Shown here: positions 26,749 to 36,239 of the stretch, in pieces
Numbering within the stretch: the stretch's first letter is position 1
How the letters are laid out: each line of letters starts with the position of its first letter
Assembly (NCBI RefSeq): GCF_000317895.1
Contig: NC_019567.1
Span: forward strand, 3,906,001 to 3,970,000
Source of the DNA: Bdellovibrio bacteriovorus str. Tiberius
GTDB lineage: Bacteria; Bdellovibrionota; Bdellovibrionia; Bdellovibrionales; Bdellovibrionaceae
Length of the DNA stretch: 64,000 nt
Reading direction: 5' to 3'
Program-made: the position numbers and the translations under genes
Notes under the pieces: generated by a model
What the model saw: only the letters and a program-made list of their open reading frames with translations
What the model was told of the DNA's origin: nothing
Databases searched by the model: none

Positions 26749-27744
26749 TTATTGATTTCCTTTGGCGGCCTTCTGTGAGGCCTTTGTCTTGGCCGGGGAT
26801 GCGCCTGTCATGCTGCCGGTGCCACCAATAATTGCACCGTAAGCTCCTGCGCCGCCCATCATACTGCCCATACCCATCCCGTAATAACCACCCATCATGC
26901 CCATGCCACCATCAGCCATGGAAGCACACATCGCAATCGCACCACCGATATTAAAGGCGCTGGTTTGAGCCGCTTGTTTGCTTTTCTTGTCAGCTGGAGC
27001 CTCCATGCCGGCATACACACCAAATGCACCTGCAGTCATGGATTTACCCTCTTTTGCCAGTTCAGCGTTACGCTGATCATAAGCGCCTTGAGCCATGCCA
27101 ATCAGGCTTCCGCACTGAGCCGCATTCTGAGAACCCATTTTGGAAATCATTGGCTTCATACGGTCACAGAAAACCTTGTCGTAAGTGACTTTGGTTTCCA
27201 CTTTTGAATTTTCATCCAGCATCTGCATATAAGCGCTTTGCGCCACTTCACAAGAATCACCATTGTAAGAGAATGTGGATTCGGTGCCTTTCACCAGCGG
27301 GAAATTGCCTTTGAAGTTTTTGCCCCATTCGGTTTTCATGTAAGCATCACGGTTCTGAATCTGGGATTTCAGATTCATGTCTTTGTTCACCGCCACCACG
27401 CGGCCCTGATCGTCACGACGAAGGCTTACGGTTTTACGGTCTGTTTCAAATACCGGTTTACCGTCTTTAAAGCCGGTCATAACTTTGGCTTTGTAAACGA
27501 TCGTTTCAACGCCATCTTTGGTTTCGCGGGAAATGATTTTGCCAGAATCAAGCACATTGGTTTTGCCGTCATTACCGATAACGAAGGCAGCGCCATCAGG
27601 TTCCGTACCGAAACCCATATCCATGGTTGCCATGTTGACTTGATTGATACACGCAAATTGTTTGGCCGCTTTTTCGTAATCCTGAATTTGCGCCGTCGCA
27701 GACAAAGATAGACCCATCAGAGACAAGAAGATCAAAGACTTCAC
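26749..27744 (-). CDS. Exported protein of unknown function with Gly/Met-rich tail
   Basis: 331 residues from a GTG at 27744 that has a GGAGG ribosome site; the upstream ATG frame lacks one. The signal peptide is KSLIFLSLMGLSLSATAQ. The mature part has four or five cysteines (FACINQV, GDSCEVAQ, VFCDRM, AQCGSL), probably disulfides, and a beta-rich N-terminal half. The C-terminus is unusual: a Gly/Met/Tyr-rich run (MMGGYYGMGMGSMMGG) then a Lys/Ala end. Gly/Met runs of this sort occur in secreted or metal-handling proteins, but no family is recognised. Faces the carboxylase operon terminator. Confidence 0.65.
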   Translation of the reverse strand: MKSLIFLSLMGLSLSATAQIQDYEKAAKQFACINQVNMATMDMGFGTEPDGAAFVIGNDGKTNVLDSGKIISRETKDGVETIVYKAKVMTGFKDGKPVFETDRKTVSLRRDDQGRVVAVNKDMNLKSQIQNRDAYMKTEWGKNFKGNFPLVKGTESTFSYNGDSCEVAQSAYMQMLDENSKVETKVTYDKVFCDRMKPMISKMGSQNAAQCGSLIGMAQGAYDQRNAELAKEGKSMTAGAFGVYAGMEAPADKKSKQAAQTSAFNIGGAIAMCASMADGGMGMMGGYYGMGMGSMMGGAGAYGAIIGGTGSMTGASPAKTKASQKAAKGNQ

Positions 27745-27829
27745 AGTTCCTCCATGAACGTAAGAATGCTTTTGTACACTTACCAAGCGTACTCACAAGA
27801 TTCTCACATTTCACATTAAAAGCCGAACA

Positions 27830-27847
27830 CCCCGACTGTAGTCGAGG
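27830..27847 (-). terminator. Possible terminator after tatC
   Basis: Minus-strand hairpin CCTCGACT / AGTCGGGG (eight pairs, one of them G-T) with a two-base loop, followed by TGTTCGGCTTTTA. The T tract is short and distant, so this is tentative. Confidence 0.35.
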
Positions 27848-27859
27848 CTGGAACTGTGG

Positions 27860-28621
27860 CTATTCGCGCTCGTTCACAGCGAAGCTGTCTTCACGCTTCT
27901 TTTCAAAGACACCGACGATCAGGACGGCGGCTTCATAAAGAACCCACATCGGTGCCAGCATCATCACCATGCTCAGCAGATCCGGCGGAGTGATCACCGC
28001 GGCGATCACCGCGATTGTCATAATGGCATAGCGGCGGTTCTTGCGCAGGAAGGACTGGGACACAATTCCCATCATACCCAGAACCACGATCACCAAGGGT
28101 AATTCAAAAGCCACCCCGAACATCAGACACATCTGGGTGAAGAACCCCATGTACTGATCAATGGAAATCATCGGCTTGTCGATTTCGCCCCCGAAAGTCA
28201 TCAGGAACTGGAAGGCCATTGGCAAAGCGATCCAGTATGAAAACGCCGCGCCCAGCACAAACAAACCCGTGCCGGAAACGATAAAGCCCATGGTGTATTT
28301 GCGCTCTTTAGCGTACAGCCCCGGAGCAATGAACTTCCACACCTGATAAAGCCAGAACGGGCACGACAGTAAAATACCGCACACGAAGGAAAGCTTTAGA
28401 TGAGCAATGAATTTATCCAATGGACCGGTATAGATCAGACCGCCACCTGGAAGGTACGGACGAATCGGTTCACGCACGAAATCGAAAATCTTTTCACTGA
28501 AACCGTAACAGATACCCGTGGCGATCAACAAAATCCAAACACAATTGATCAGACATTTGCGAAGATCGGACAGGTGCTCAAACAAGGATTGGGCTTTGGA
28601 ATCGAGTTCTTCGCGTCTCAT
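27860..28621 (-). CDS. tatC: Sec-independent protein translocase TatC
   Basis: 253 residues with six hydrophobic segments. Conserved TatC features include the N-terminal EHLSDLRKCL motif, FIAPGLYAKERK in the first periplasmic/cytoplasmic loop and a C-terminal RRYAIMTIAVIAAVITPPD. TatC recognises twin-arginine signal peptides and builds the translocase for folded proteins with TatA/TatB. It overlaps tatB by four bases. tatA is not in this window. Confidence 0.95.
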   Translation of the reverse strand: MRREELDSKAQSLFEHLSDLRKCLINCVWILLIATGICYGFSEKIFDFVREPIRPYLPGGGLIYTGPLDKFIAHLKLSFVCGILLSCPFWLYQVWKFIAPGLYAKERKYTMGFIVSGTGLFVLGAAFSYWIALPMAFQFLMTFGGEIDKPMISIDQYMGFFTQMCLMFGVAFELPLVIVVLGMMGIVSQSFLRKNRRYAIMTIAVIAAVITPPDLLSMVMMLAPMWVLYEAAVLIVGVFEKKREDSFAVNERE

Positions 28622-28968
28622 GAAGGCTTCTGTTCTTCTGATTTTTCGTCAGCGGTGGCTTGCGGAAACTCCAGCTGTTCTTCAACGATTGGAGCTGCAT
28701 CAGCAGAAGGCGCCAGTGGAGCCTGTTCGGCTTCGTTCTGATTTTGACCTTGCTGTTGAGGATTGCGGATGGTGTCCAGATTCAGTTTGTCGAGCTTATC
28801 AAGACGCATCTGTTGCTTGAGTTCATCACCCATGGAATCGGTGCTTCTTTTCAACTCGTTGAGAAAGCGCCCCAGAGTCCTTGCCAGTTCCGGAAGTTCT
28901 TTCGGCCCGATCACAATCAGGGCAAGAACCGCAAGGAAGATAATTTCAGACATACCTAAGCCAAACAT
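28618..28968 (-). CDS. tatB: Twin-arginine translocase subunit TatB
   Basis: 116 residues. A single N-terminal membrane helix with Glu8 (GMSEIIFLAVLALIVIGP), a GP hinge, an amphipathic helix (ELPELARTLGRFLNELK) and a long acidic Gln/Pro-rich tail. Glu at position 8 and the tail length favour TatB over TatA, though a dual-function TatA cannot be excluded. It precedes tatC with an ATGA overlap. Confidence 0.85.
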   Translation of the reverse strand: MFGLGMSEIIFLAVLALIVIGPKELPELARTLGRFLNELKRSTDSMGDELKQQMRLDKLDKLNLDTIRNPQQQGQNQNEAEQAPLAPSADAAPIVEEQLEFPQATADEKSEEQKPS

Positions 28969-28986
28969 GGCGCCAGAATAGAGGAA

Positions 28987-29622
28987 TCAGCTCTGCTTGC
29001 CAAGCTTTACTTGATCCTGAGGAAGGGTCAAAACTCCCATTTCCTCAAGCTTCTCACGAGCCAGCTCAGAACCTGTTCTCATATAGCGCTCATACAGTCT
29101 CAGGATGCTTTCGTCGCTTTTGATAAAGGAATGATGACTGATGTACGTCAGCACATCGACAAACTCCAGAAAACGGTCCGAGAACACCGTGTACACACGG
29201 GCCATGGTGTCTTCCCGGGTGCAATGGGCCAGGGATGCATAGGCCGCTCCGCCAATCTCCGCATAGTAATCCACATCGATGATCTTGCGAGACAACGAGT
29301 CGCCAAAGAAGCCGCTAATGTACAGGGTTCGGTCTCCGAGTTTTCTCAGCATTTCGGCCTTGGCAAAGCTTTCGGCATTCTGAGCCGCCAGATACATTTC
29401 AGCCAGTGTCTGGGGATTTCGAGCGCCGCTTTCGCTGGCGTAGGCTGGATCGTGCAGATTCCGCGCATCCAGATAGTGCTGTAATAAATTCACAAGATAG
29501 GCTTCAACCAATGGATAGGTCTGAACCTTTCGCTGGGACAGACCTTTCTGAACCAGCTCCTGGAAGTAGCCCTCAGGGCTTACAAAAAGCTCAACTGTTG
29601 GTGTCGAACGCTTTTCCCGCAT
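28987..29622 (-). CDS. Conserved hypothetical protein upstream of tatB
   Basis: 211 residues, no signal peptide or membrane segment. It is mostly helical (LVEAYLVNLLQHYLDARNL, TLAEMYLAAQNAESFAKAEM, DRFLEFVDVLTYIS) with a central SLSRKIIDVDYYAEIGGAAY segment and a Ser/His-rich turn. I do not recognise the family; similar proteins seem to occur in other delta-type bacteria, which I cannot verify here. It is 18 bases upstream of tatB, so it may belong to the tat transcript. Divergent from the zincin-like gene. Confidence 0.7.
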   Translation of the reverse strand: MREKRSTPTVELFVSPEGYFQELVQKGLSQRKVQTYPLVEAYLVNLLQHYLDARNLHDPAYASESGARNPQTLAEMYLAAQNAESFAKAEMLRKLGDRTLYISGFFGDSLSRKIIDVDYYAEIGGAAYASLAHCTREDTMARVYTVFSDRFLEFVDVLTYISHHSFIKSDESILRLYERYMRTGSELAREKLEEMGVLTLPQDQVKLGKQS

Positions 29623-29668
29623 ACTGTTAGTTTAACAAATCCTGAATGGTTTTCGGTTAGTTGTTTTT

Positions 29669-29723
29669 TGCAAAGCTGGTCAAAAGTCTCACAATGAGAC
29701 ACCACTTCGGCGTCACCTTTGCA
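29669..29723 (+). promoter_or_regulatory. Nested inverted repeats in divergent intergenic region
   Basis: An inner perfect palindrome GTCTCA-CAA-TGAGAC (29686-29700) lies inside a wider pair TGCAAAG (29669-29675) and CTTTGCA (29717-29723). The block is 40 bases before the ATG of the zincin-like gene and could be an operator or a leader structure. Confidence 0.4.
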
Positions 29724-29763
29724 TTTCAATCCGGCAAGCCCGTTTGAAGGAGTTCTACTAAGA

Positions 29764-30822
29764 ATGAACTTAAGATGGATGACTATCACTTTGGCAGTGC
29801 TGAGCGCTTTTGCGCCGGGGTCCCTGTGGGCCTTCGGGGAAAAATGCGGGCCGATCTTTGCTTCCGAATATGCGAAGCAGGGTCAGATTGAAGTCAGACC
29901 CTCCGGCCAGAAAGGGCCGCCGGCAAAGGACTACGCCCACACGGTGGACAAGATCAACACCCTGCTGGGTGATCTTGCCGTGCCTCACGAAGTGCAAATC
30001 CACGTCGACAGTGCATTTATTTTTTCCACCTTCAATGCTCAGACTTATCTGATCAGCGTCGGTGTGCGCCCGGAAAAAATGGGAAAAAAACATCCGGCCA
30101 TCAATCAAAACACCCTGATGCATGAATACGCCCACGCGGTCTTTGAAAAGAACATGACTCTGAAGTCCTCAAGCTACAAGACTTTGCGTGAGGAACAAAT
30201 TTCCCTGCACACCCGCGAAGAAAACCTGCACCAGCAAAATGATCTTTTGATGCTGGAAAGAGACAAGCTGACAGATCCTGCTCTTCGCCAGGACATGGAC
30301 AAAAAAATCTATGACATCATCAAAGAAATCGACTCCATCGCTGAGCGCCGCAAGGAAATTTCAGCCCACTGGAGTCTGCGCAGCGCCGTTCATGAGCTGT
30401 TTGCGGACTCGCTGTCGATAGTGGCCACAAAAGATCCCAAAGCCATGTCCAAAGTTTTAAAAAGCACTGCAGAAAGCTATCACCCGCACACTTCCACCGT
30501 ACTGCAGCTTCGGGATTTCACTGAGGGCCGTCATCACCTGTCGCGCCAGCGCTGGAAAAAAGAATATCCGTTTTATTCCCAGTTCGGCGGGGATCTGTAT
30601 TATGCCTTTTTGCCGGCCCGCTGGGAACTTTGGCAGATTGTGAAAACCCGCATCGGCAGCGCTAACTACCAACGCACGGTGATTCCAAAAGTATTTGCGA
30701 TTTTAGAAAGACATTTAAGTGCGGAATTAAACAAGGGACCTGAAGAACTCAAGCCCCGTGGATTCAAGGATCTGGAAGCCCTCAATCAAAGAATCATTGA
30801 GGACTTCCGTCGCGAGCTTTAG
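29764..30822 (+). CDS. Exported zincin-like metalloprotease candidate
   Basis: 352 residues from the ATG at 29764, at the start of a signal peptide (MTITLAVLSAFAPGSLWAFG). His120-Glu121-Tyr-Ala-His124 forms an HExxH zinc motif. Ninety residues later HELFADS (His210, Glu211, Asp215) supplies a possible third ligand (Glu), as in gluzincins. Between them is a long charged helix (HTREENLHQQNDLLMLERDK) that looks like a coiled coil. AAGGAG stands 11 bases upstream, rather far. No established family recognised. Converges with the M16 peptidase gene with overlapping ends. Confidence 0.65.
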   Translation: MNLRWMTITLAVLSAFAPGSLWAFGEKCGPIFASEYAKQGQIEVRPSGQKGPPAKDYAHTVDKINTLLGDLAVPHEVQIHVDSAFIFSTFNAQTYLISVGVRPEKMGKKHPAINQNTLMHEYAHAVFEKNMTLKSSSYKTLREEQISLHTREENLHQQNDLLMLERDKLTDPALRQDMDKKIYDIIKEIDSIAERRKEISAHWSLRSAVHELFADSLSIVATKDPKAMSKVLKSTAESYHPHTSTVLQLRDFTEGRHHLSRQRWKKEYPFYSQFGGDLYYAFLPARWELWQIVKTRIGSANYQRTVIPKVFAILERHLSAELNKGPEELKPRGFKDLEALNQRIIEDFRREL

Positions 30823-33425
30823 GATTTCACATCCGTCGGACCCACCAGACTTACAATAGTGGGCTGGGCAAATATTTTTTGCGCCAGCTTCTGCACATCT
30901 TCCGGACTGACTGCAAAGTACTTGTCAGCCACATCCAGGCTTTCACGGTAATCCAGGCCATAGATATCATCGAACAAGATCGCATTGCCTATGGTGCTCT
31001 TTCTTTGCAGCTCGATATCGTGTCGGCCAATCAGATATCTCTGCGCACGCACCAGTTCTTCCGGTGAAATTTTGGTTGTCGCCAGCTTGTTGAATTCCGC
31101 TTTCAGCATCTGAATGGCTTTTTCCGATTTTTCCGGCGAACAACCAATATATCCACCGAAATATCCACACTCGATACCTTCCATGTGCATTGGCGACACG
31201 GAATATGCCAAAGAGTTTTTATCCCGCAGCTCGATAAACAGTCTGCCACCCTGGCCGCTTAGAATGGACTGAATGATTTCCATCGTGTAGCGCTCAGGAC
31301 TTGAAAGTGTCAGACCCTGATAGCCCACAATGATGTGGCTTTGTTCTTTTTTCAGTTCGCGGAACATGTGTTTGGATTCGGTGATTTTTGGTGCCGCGAA
31401 ATGATTTTTCACGCGCTCCCCTTTCGGAAGCTCTTTGGTGATTTCATTGAGCGTCTTCACCCACTTCTTGGTGTCAACATCACCCACAACCGAGAACGTC
31501 ACGTTCTTCGCCATGGCGATTTTTTTGTAATAACCCAGAAGGTCCGCAGACGTGATCGCGTTCACCGTGGTTTCGCTGCCCACCAGATCGCGCGCATACG
31601 GGTGACCTTTGAAGATTTCCTGCATGAAGGCCAGAATACAAAGCTGGGCTGGATTGTCGTTACGGGCCTTGATCTGATTTTTCAGAACAACTTTTTCACG
31701 CTCCAGGATGATTTCCGGGAACTGTGGCGCCAGCAGGGAATCCGCATAGATTTCCAGCATCTTGTCTTCGAACGGTGACAGATAATCCATGGACAGACCG
31801 GCCGAGTTTCTTCCGCCAAAGGCGCCGATACCGGCAGCCAGTTCGTCCACGCGAAGATTGATGTCATCTTCTGTGAAGTTTTTTGATCCGGACATCCAGT
31901 TTCTGGCAAACAATTCGGTCAGCCCGTTTTGGCCTTCCGGCTCAACCCGCGCCCCACCCAGGAACGCCGCTTTCATCGCCACATACGGCGTGTCGCTTTG
32001 TTCGCGGATCAGCAAGGTGGCCCCGGAATCCAGCACAATGCGCTCGGTGGTCGGCACACCTTTAGAAGCTCCGGCATTGATATGGAATTTCTTTGCGGCA
32101 AAGCGCGGCACTTTTTGTTTTGCAACTTTTGCTTCACGCAAAGCTTTTCTCAAGTCTTTCGCAAAGGCTTTCAGGATACGGTCCGCGTTTTTCTTATCCA
32201 TGTTCGTCATCATGGAAAGACCGAAGGTGTCCGCCTTCAGATATTTTCTGGCGATCTTCTGAATGTCTTCCGGCTTCAGGGCATAGACCTGTTTCATGTA
32301 CTTTTTGTAGTAGTCATGATCGCCGTAATAAAACTCATTGCTTCCGGCTTTTCTCGCAATGTTATCCACAGTCTCCATGGAATAAACTTCGTGGCTGGCA
32401 AAGTTCGTGATTGCCTTTTGCATTTCCGCCACGGTCGGAGGTTCGGTCACAATGCGAACCAGTTCCGGAATCAGCGCCGTCAGCGCCTTGGTCAGATTTT
32501 CTTTTTCCAGCCCCAACGACACGGCAAACAGTCCGTCATCCTGCATGGAATAAGCAAACGAGCCCACTGAATTTGTCAGCGGCTCTTTGATTCGCAACGT
32601 CTGCATCAGACGACAGGAATCACCCTGTCCCAGAATCGCTGACATCACTTCCAGGGCTGCGATGTCCTTGTGTTTGACGCTCGGGATTCTCCAGGTCAGG
32701 TAAGCGGTGGTCTGTTCAAACTTCGCCTGTTCGACTTTGATGCGAATGGTTTTTTGTGCCGGTTCTTTTTTGCGCGCCACTTTGCGCAGTTTATACGGAG
32801 CAAAGCCGCCGAACATTTCCTGCACGCGGTTTTTCATTTCTTTGGAATCAAAGTCGCCCGAAATCACCAGGAACATATTTGATGGCACATACCGGGATTG
32901 ATAGAACTCGCGGATTTTTTTGGCAGAAACTTTTTTAACGACCTTGTCGTAGCCAATAACCGGAATGCCGTAAGGGCTTTTTTGGAAGACGTTGGTGAAA
33001 AGCAGCTGACTGGCACGGCGGCCCGGGCTGTCCTGACCACGTTTGATCTCTTCCAGAACAACTTCGCGTTCGTTGTCGATTTCTTGCGGATCAAAGGTCG
33101 GATAACCCATCATTTCACTGATCACATCCAGGGCGACATCCGAGAATTGTTTGGAAATGGTCACATAAAACACGGTTTGGTCAAAAGAGGTGTAGGCATT
33201 CAGCTCCCCGCCGGAACCTTCCACGGTGGCCGCGATCTCGCCCACCTTGTACTTGCGGGTCCCTTTAAACACCAAATGCTCGATAAAGTGAGAGATCCCC
33301 TCTTCGGTCTTTTTTTCATCGGCCGAGCCTGTTTTCACCCACATTTGCACTGAGACCACCGGAGACTTGTGGCTTTCCAGTAAAAGGACTTTCAGACCGT
33401 TTTTTAGTTGAAATTTCTTAGACAT
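30819..33425 (-). CDS. Two-domain M16 (pitrilysin/MPP-like) metallopeptidase
   Basis: 868 residues, two M16 halves in tandem. The first half has the inverted zinc motif His46-Phe-Ile-Glu49-His50 (SHFIEHLVFKG) and the third ligand Glu126 in VVLEEIK, 76 residues after His50 as expected. The second half (from about 440) repeats the fold (GATLLIREQSDTPYVAMK) but has NGLTELFARN where HxxEH should be, so it is inactive and probably serves as the substrate chamber partner. No signal peptide is seen. It begins 16 bases from the divergent hemW start. Confidence 0.92.
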   Translation of the reverse strand: MSKKFQLKNGLKVLLLESHKSPVVSVQMWVKTGSADEKKTEEGISHFIEHLVFKGTRKYKVGEIAATVEGSGGELNAYTSFDQTVFYVTISKQFSDVALDVISEMMGYPTFDPQEIDNEREVVLEEIKRGQDSPGRRASQLLFTNVFQKSPYGIPVIGYDKVVKKVSAKKIREFYQSRYVPSNMFLVISGDFDSKEMKNRVQEMFGGFAPYKLRKVARKKEPAQKTIRIKVEQAKFEQTTAYLTWRIPSVKHKDIAALEVMSAILGQGDSCRLMQTLRIKEPLTNSVGSFAYSMQDDGLFAVSLGLEKENLTKALTALIPELVRIVTEPPTVAEMQKAITNFASHEVYSMETVDNIARKAGSNEFYYGDHDYYKKYMKQVYALKPEDIQKIARKYLKADTFGLSMMTNMDKKNADRILKAFAKDLRKALREAKVAKQKVPRFAAKKFHINAGASKGVPTTERIVLDSGATLLIREQSDTPYVAMKAAFLGGARVEPEGQNGLTELFARNWMSGSKNFTEDDINLRVDELAAGIGAFGGRNSAGLSMDYLSPFEDKMLEIYADSLLAPQFPEIILEREKVVLKNQIKARNDNPAQLCILAFMQEIFKGHPYARDLVGSETTVNAITSADLLGYYKKIAMAKNVTFSVVGDVDTKKWVKTLNEITKELPKGERVKNHFAAPKITESKHMFRELKKEQSHIIVGYQGLTLSSPERYTMEIIQSILSGQGGRLFIELRDKNSLAYSVSPMHMEGIECGYFGGYIGCSPEKSEKAIQMLKAEFNKLATTKISPEELVRAQRYLIGRHDIELQRKSTIGNAILFDDIYGLDYRESLDVADKYFAVSPEDVQKLAQKIFAQPTIVSLVGPTDVKS

Positions 33426-33441
33426 ACTCTACATAACTCCC

Positions 33442-34614
33442 ATGGCATTTGGCGTCTATATCCACATTCCCTACTGTATCCAGCGCTGTACTTACTGCGA
33501 TTTCGCCACTTATGAGCAAAGCAAGATTTTGCCGCCGGATCAGTATGTCGAACTTCTGTTTAAGGAAATTCGTCAGAAGCACCGCTATTACACTCCCCAA
33601 AGTCTGGACACCATTTACTTTGGTGGAGGCACGCCGAGCCTCATCCCTGCAAATCTCATTGTAGCGATTATCAAAGAGCTGGGTAGATATGGATTTACAA
33701 CTAGACCTGACACGGAAATCACCATCGAGATCAATCCGGCGACGGTCAGCAAAGAAAAACTGAAAACCTATCTGGATAACGGCATCAACCGTTTCAGTGT
33801 GGGGGCTCAAACCTTTGATGATCGCTTGTTGAAAATGGTTCACCGCGAACATTCGGCAAAACAAACCCTGGAAACTCTCGACCTTCTTCGGGCCCACGGT
33901 GTGAATTTCAGCTTTGATATTCTGTTTGCCCTGCCTTCCCAAACTGTCGAAGGCCTGCGTCGTGATGTGGAAATCGCCGTTGAACAAGGGGCCAAACACA
34001 TCAGCCCTTATTGTTTGACAGTTCCTGATGGACATCCTTTGTCAAAAGGCCGCCCGATTGACGATGAACAAGTTGAGATGTTTGACATCATCGCTGACGA
34101 ACTGACCCGCAAAGGTTTTCAGCAGTACGAAATATCCAACTTTGCCCTGCCGGGTTTTGAATCCCGTCACAACATGCTGTACTGGGTGGATCAACCTTAT
34201 TGGAGTTTGGGCCTTAGCTCGCATTCCTATTCCAAGGAATCCTCTTGGGGCACGCGTTACTGGAATATCAATTCCATCAACGAATACCAGAAGCAGATTC
34301 TGGCATTTGACGGTCAGGAGTTTGATTCCCCGGTGCGCCATCTGCCTTCGAATCAGGTGGAAGTGCTGGAAATGCATCAGGCTCTTACAGACTTTTGTCA
34401 TACTTCGATGCGTCTGATGCGCGGACTCAATGTGGAGCAGCTGCAAGCCAAATTCCCGCAAAATGTCAGTGAAAAGGTCCTGCAAATCATGAAAAACATG
34501 GAAGAGAAATCCTGGATTCGTCATGACAACGGGCATTGGTCACTGACGCGCGAGGGCCTTGTGCTTAGCAACCGTGTTTTCCAGGAACTGACTTTCCTTC
34601 AAGAAGATCTCTAA
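33442..34614 (+). CDS. hemW: Heme chaperone HemW / oxygen-independent coproporphyrinogen oxidase-like
   Basis: 390 residues. Radical-SAM cluster motif CIQRCTYCDF (CxxxCxxC, lacking the fourth Cys of true HemN), then GGGTPSLIP and NPATVSKEKL, ending with a HemW C-terminal domain. HemW binds heme and passes it to apoproteins; it is not a coproporphyrinogen oxidase. The assignment over HemN rests on the missing fourth cysteine and the short length. No ribosome site is evident. Confidence 0.87.
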   Translation: MAFGVYIHIPYCIQRCTYCDFATYEQSKILPPDQYVELLFKEIRQKHRYYTPQSLDTIYFGGGTPSLIPANLIVAIIKELGRYGFTTRPDTEITIEINPATVSKEKLKTYLDNGINRFSVGAQTFDDRLLKMVHREHSAKQTLETLDLLRAHGVNFSFDILFALPSQTVEGLRRDVEIAVEQGAKHISPYCLTVPDGHPLSKGRPIDDEQVEMFDIIADELTRKGFQQYEISNFALPGFESRHNMLYWVDQPYWSLGLSSHSYSKESSWGTRYWNINSINEYQKQILAFDGQEFDSPVRHLPSNQVEVLEMHQALTDFCHTSMRLMRGLNVEQLQAKFPQNVSEKVLQIMKNMEEKSWIRHDNGHWSLTREGLVLSNRVFQELTFLQEDL

Positions 34615-34641
34615 GGGGCTAGGAGTTTTTCTTCCGCCCCC

Positions 34642-34676
34642 CTGACATTGACATTGCTTCGTGAATACACAATCTT
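34642..34676 (+). promoter_or_regulatory. Candidate promoter of the grpE operon
   Basis: Two overlapping -35-like hexamers, CTGACA (34642-34647) and TTGACA (34648-34653), lie before an AT-rich ATACACAATCTT. No clear -10 at ideal spacing and no CIRCE element, so heat-shock control is not shown. Confidence 0.3.
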
Positions 34677-34698
34677 AAGTATTGCGAAAGGAAGTCTC

Positions 34699-35217
34699 AT
34701 GTCAGAAGAAAACAACTCTCAAAACTCCAATCCTCCTAATCCAGAAAATGCCGAAATCGCTTCTGAGATCCAGAAACTTCAGGAACAAGCTGAAAAGTTC
34801 AAAAACGACTATCTGTACCTGCGCGCAGAGTTTGAAAACTACAAACGCAACGCGATCAAGGAACGTTCCGATTTGACGAAGTACGGCGGCGAGCGCCTGG
34901 TGCGTGACCTGCTGGAAGTAGTGGATAATTTCGACCGCGCTTTGAGCGTGAACGTGAGCGCTGAAAACTTCAACACCTTCAAACAGGGTGTGGATATGAC
35001 CGCTCAGGAACTGAAATCCCTGCTTCAGCGTCACAATGTCACAGAGATCCCGGCGCACGGGGCTCCGTTTGACCCGTCCGTACACGAAGCGCTGAGCAGC
35101 GAAGCCACAGATCAGATGGCTCCGGGCCACGTCGTGCGTGTGTTTAAAAAGCCTTACAAACTTCATGATAAAGTGATCAGACCTGGCCAAGTGGTTGTTG
35201 CCAAGAAGCCAGAGTAA
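34699..35217 (+). CDS. grpE: Nucleotide exchange factor GrpE
   Basis: 172 residues from the ATG at 34699, preceded by AAGGAAG. An acidic Asn-rich N-terminus leads to a long coiled-coil helix ([19 protein letters not shown]), then the conserved [14 protein letters not shown] and the beta domain ([31 protein letters not shown]). GrpE releases ADP from DnaK. The dnaJ homologue follows 11 bases later; dnaK is not in the window. Confidence 0.95.
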   Translation: MSEENNSQNSNPPNPENAEIASEIQKLQEQAEKFKNDYLYLRAEFENYKRNAIKERSDLTKYGGERLVRDLLEVVDNFDRALSVNVSAENFNTFKQGVDMTAQELKSLLQRHNVTEIPAHGAPFDPSVHEALSSEATDQMAPGHVVRVFKKPYKLHDKVIRPGQVVVAKKPE

Positions 35218-35228
35218 GGAAGCCCTGC

Positions 35229-36239
35229 TTGTCTAAAAAAGATTTTTACTCCCTTTTGAATGTTTCCCGCTCTGCCACTGCCGATGAGATCAAAAAATCT
35301 TATCGCAAGCTGGCTATGCAGTATCACCCGGATAAAAATCCCGGTGATAAAAAGGCCGAGGAAAAATTCAAGGAAATCACCGAGGCCTACGAAGTCTTGA
35401 GTGATACCAAAAAACGCGAAATGTACGACCAGTTCGGTCACGCCGGAGCCCAGGGCTTTGGCGGAGCTGGCGGCCCGTTCGGTGGTGCTGGTGGATTCGG
35501 CGGCTTTGGTGGCGCCGGAGCCGGCGGTGCTGGAGCTGGTGCCGGTGGTGATCCGTTCCAGGACATCTTCGGTGATGTCTTTGGCGAGATCTTCGGCAAT
35601 GCCCGCGGCCCGGGTGCCGGTGCCGGTGGTGCGCGCGCCCGTCGTCCCAGCAAGGGCACGGATCTGCGCTACACCCTGAATATCTCTTTTGAAGAATCCG
35701 CTTTAGGCAGCGAAAAAGTCATTAGCTTCATGCGCCAGCGCGGCGGCCGTGAAGAGCCGGCAAAATTATCCGTGAATGTTCCTGCTGGCGTGAAAGAAGG
35801 CCAGCGCCTGAAACTGGCTGGCGAAGGTGATGCTTCCGGTGGCGCGGCTGCCGGAGACCTGTATGTGATTATCAACATTCAGGAACACCCGCTGTTCAAA
35901 CGAAACGAAAACGATGTGACATTGGATCTTCCGATTGTTTACACCGATGCGATTTTGGGAACCAACATCGAAGTTCCGACCCTGACGGGAAAAGCCATGA
36001 TCCGTATTCCTCCGGGAACACACTCTGGGCAGACTTTCCGTCTGAAGGGCAAAGGCTTCCCGAAACTGGGTGGCTTCGGATCCGGTGACATGCTTGTGCG
36101 CGTTCTGGTGGACACTCCAAGCAGTCTAAGCAACAAACAAAAAGAACTGGTGGAAGAACTTGCCAAGACCACGGACACAAGTCCTTTGGTGAAGGCCTTC
36201 CAGGATAAAGTCGCACAACTGATGAGGACGCGTAAATGA
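35229..36239 (+). CDS. DnaJ/CbpA-type J-domain co-chaperone without zinc fingers
   Basis: 336 residues starting with TTG, eight bases after AAGGA. J domain with His33-Pro34-Asp35 ([10 protein letters not shown]), a long Gly/Phe/Ala-rich region (about 75-135), then two C-terminal substrate-binding domains ([35 protein letters not shown]). The four CxxCxGxG repeats of classical DnaJ are absent, making it a type II (CbpA-like) protein. It stimulates the ATPase of DnaK. It is paired with grpE and overlaps the following lipoprotein gene. Confidence 0.92.
   Translation: MSKKDFYSLLNVSRSATADEIKKSYRKLAMQYHPDKNPGDKKAEEKFKEITEAYEVLSDTKKREMYDQFGHAGAQGFGGAGGPFGGAGGFGGFGGAGAGGAGAGAGGDPFQDIFGDVFGEIFGNARGPGAGAGGARARRPSKGTDLRYTLNISFEESALGSEKVISFMRQRGGREEPAKLSVNVPAGVKEGQRLKLAGEGDASGGAAAGDLYVIINIQEHPLFKRNENDVTLDLPIVYTDAILGTNIEVPTLTGKAMIRIPPGTHSGQTFRLKGKGFPKLGGFGSGDMLVRVLVDTPSSLSNKQKELVEELAKTTDTSPLVKAFQDKVAQLMRTRK

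Noticed and set aside
34615-34645. Terminator after hemW (AGGGGC...GCCCCCCT)
   Set aside because: Arms do not match exactly, the loop is long and no T run follows the second arm.
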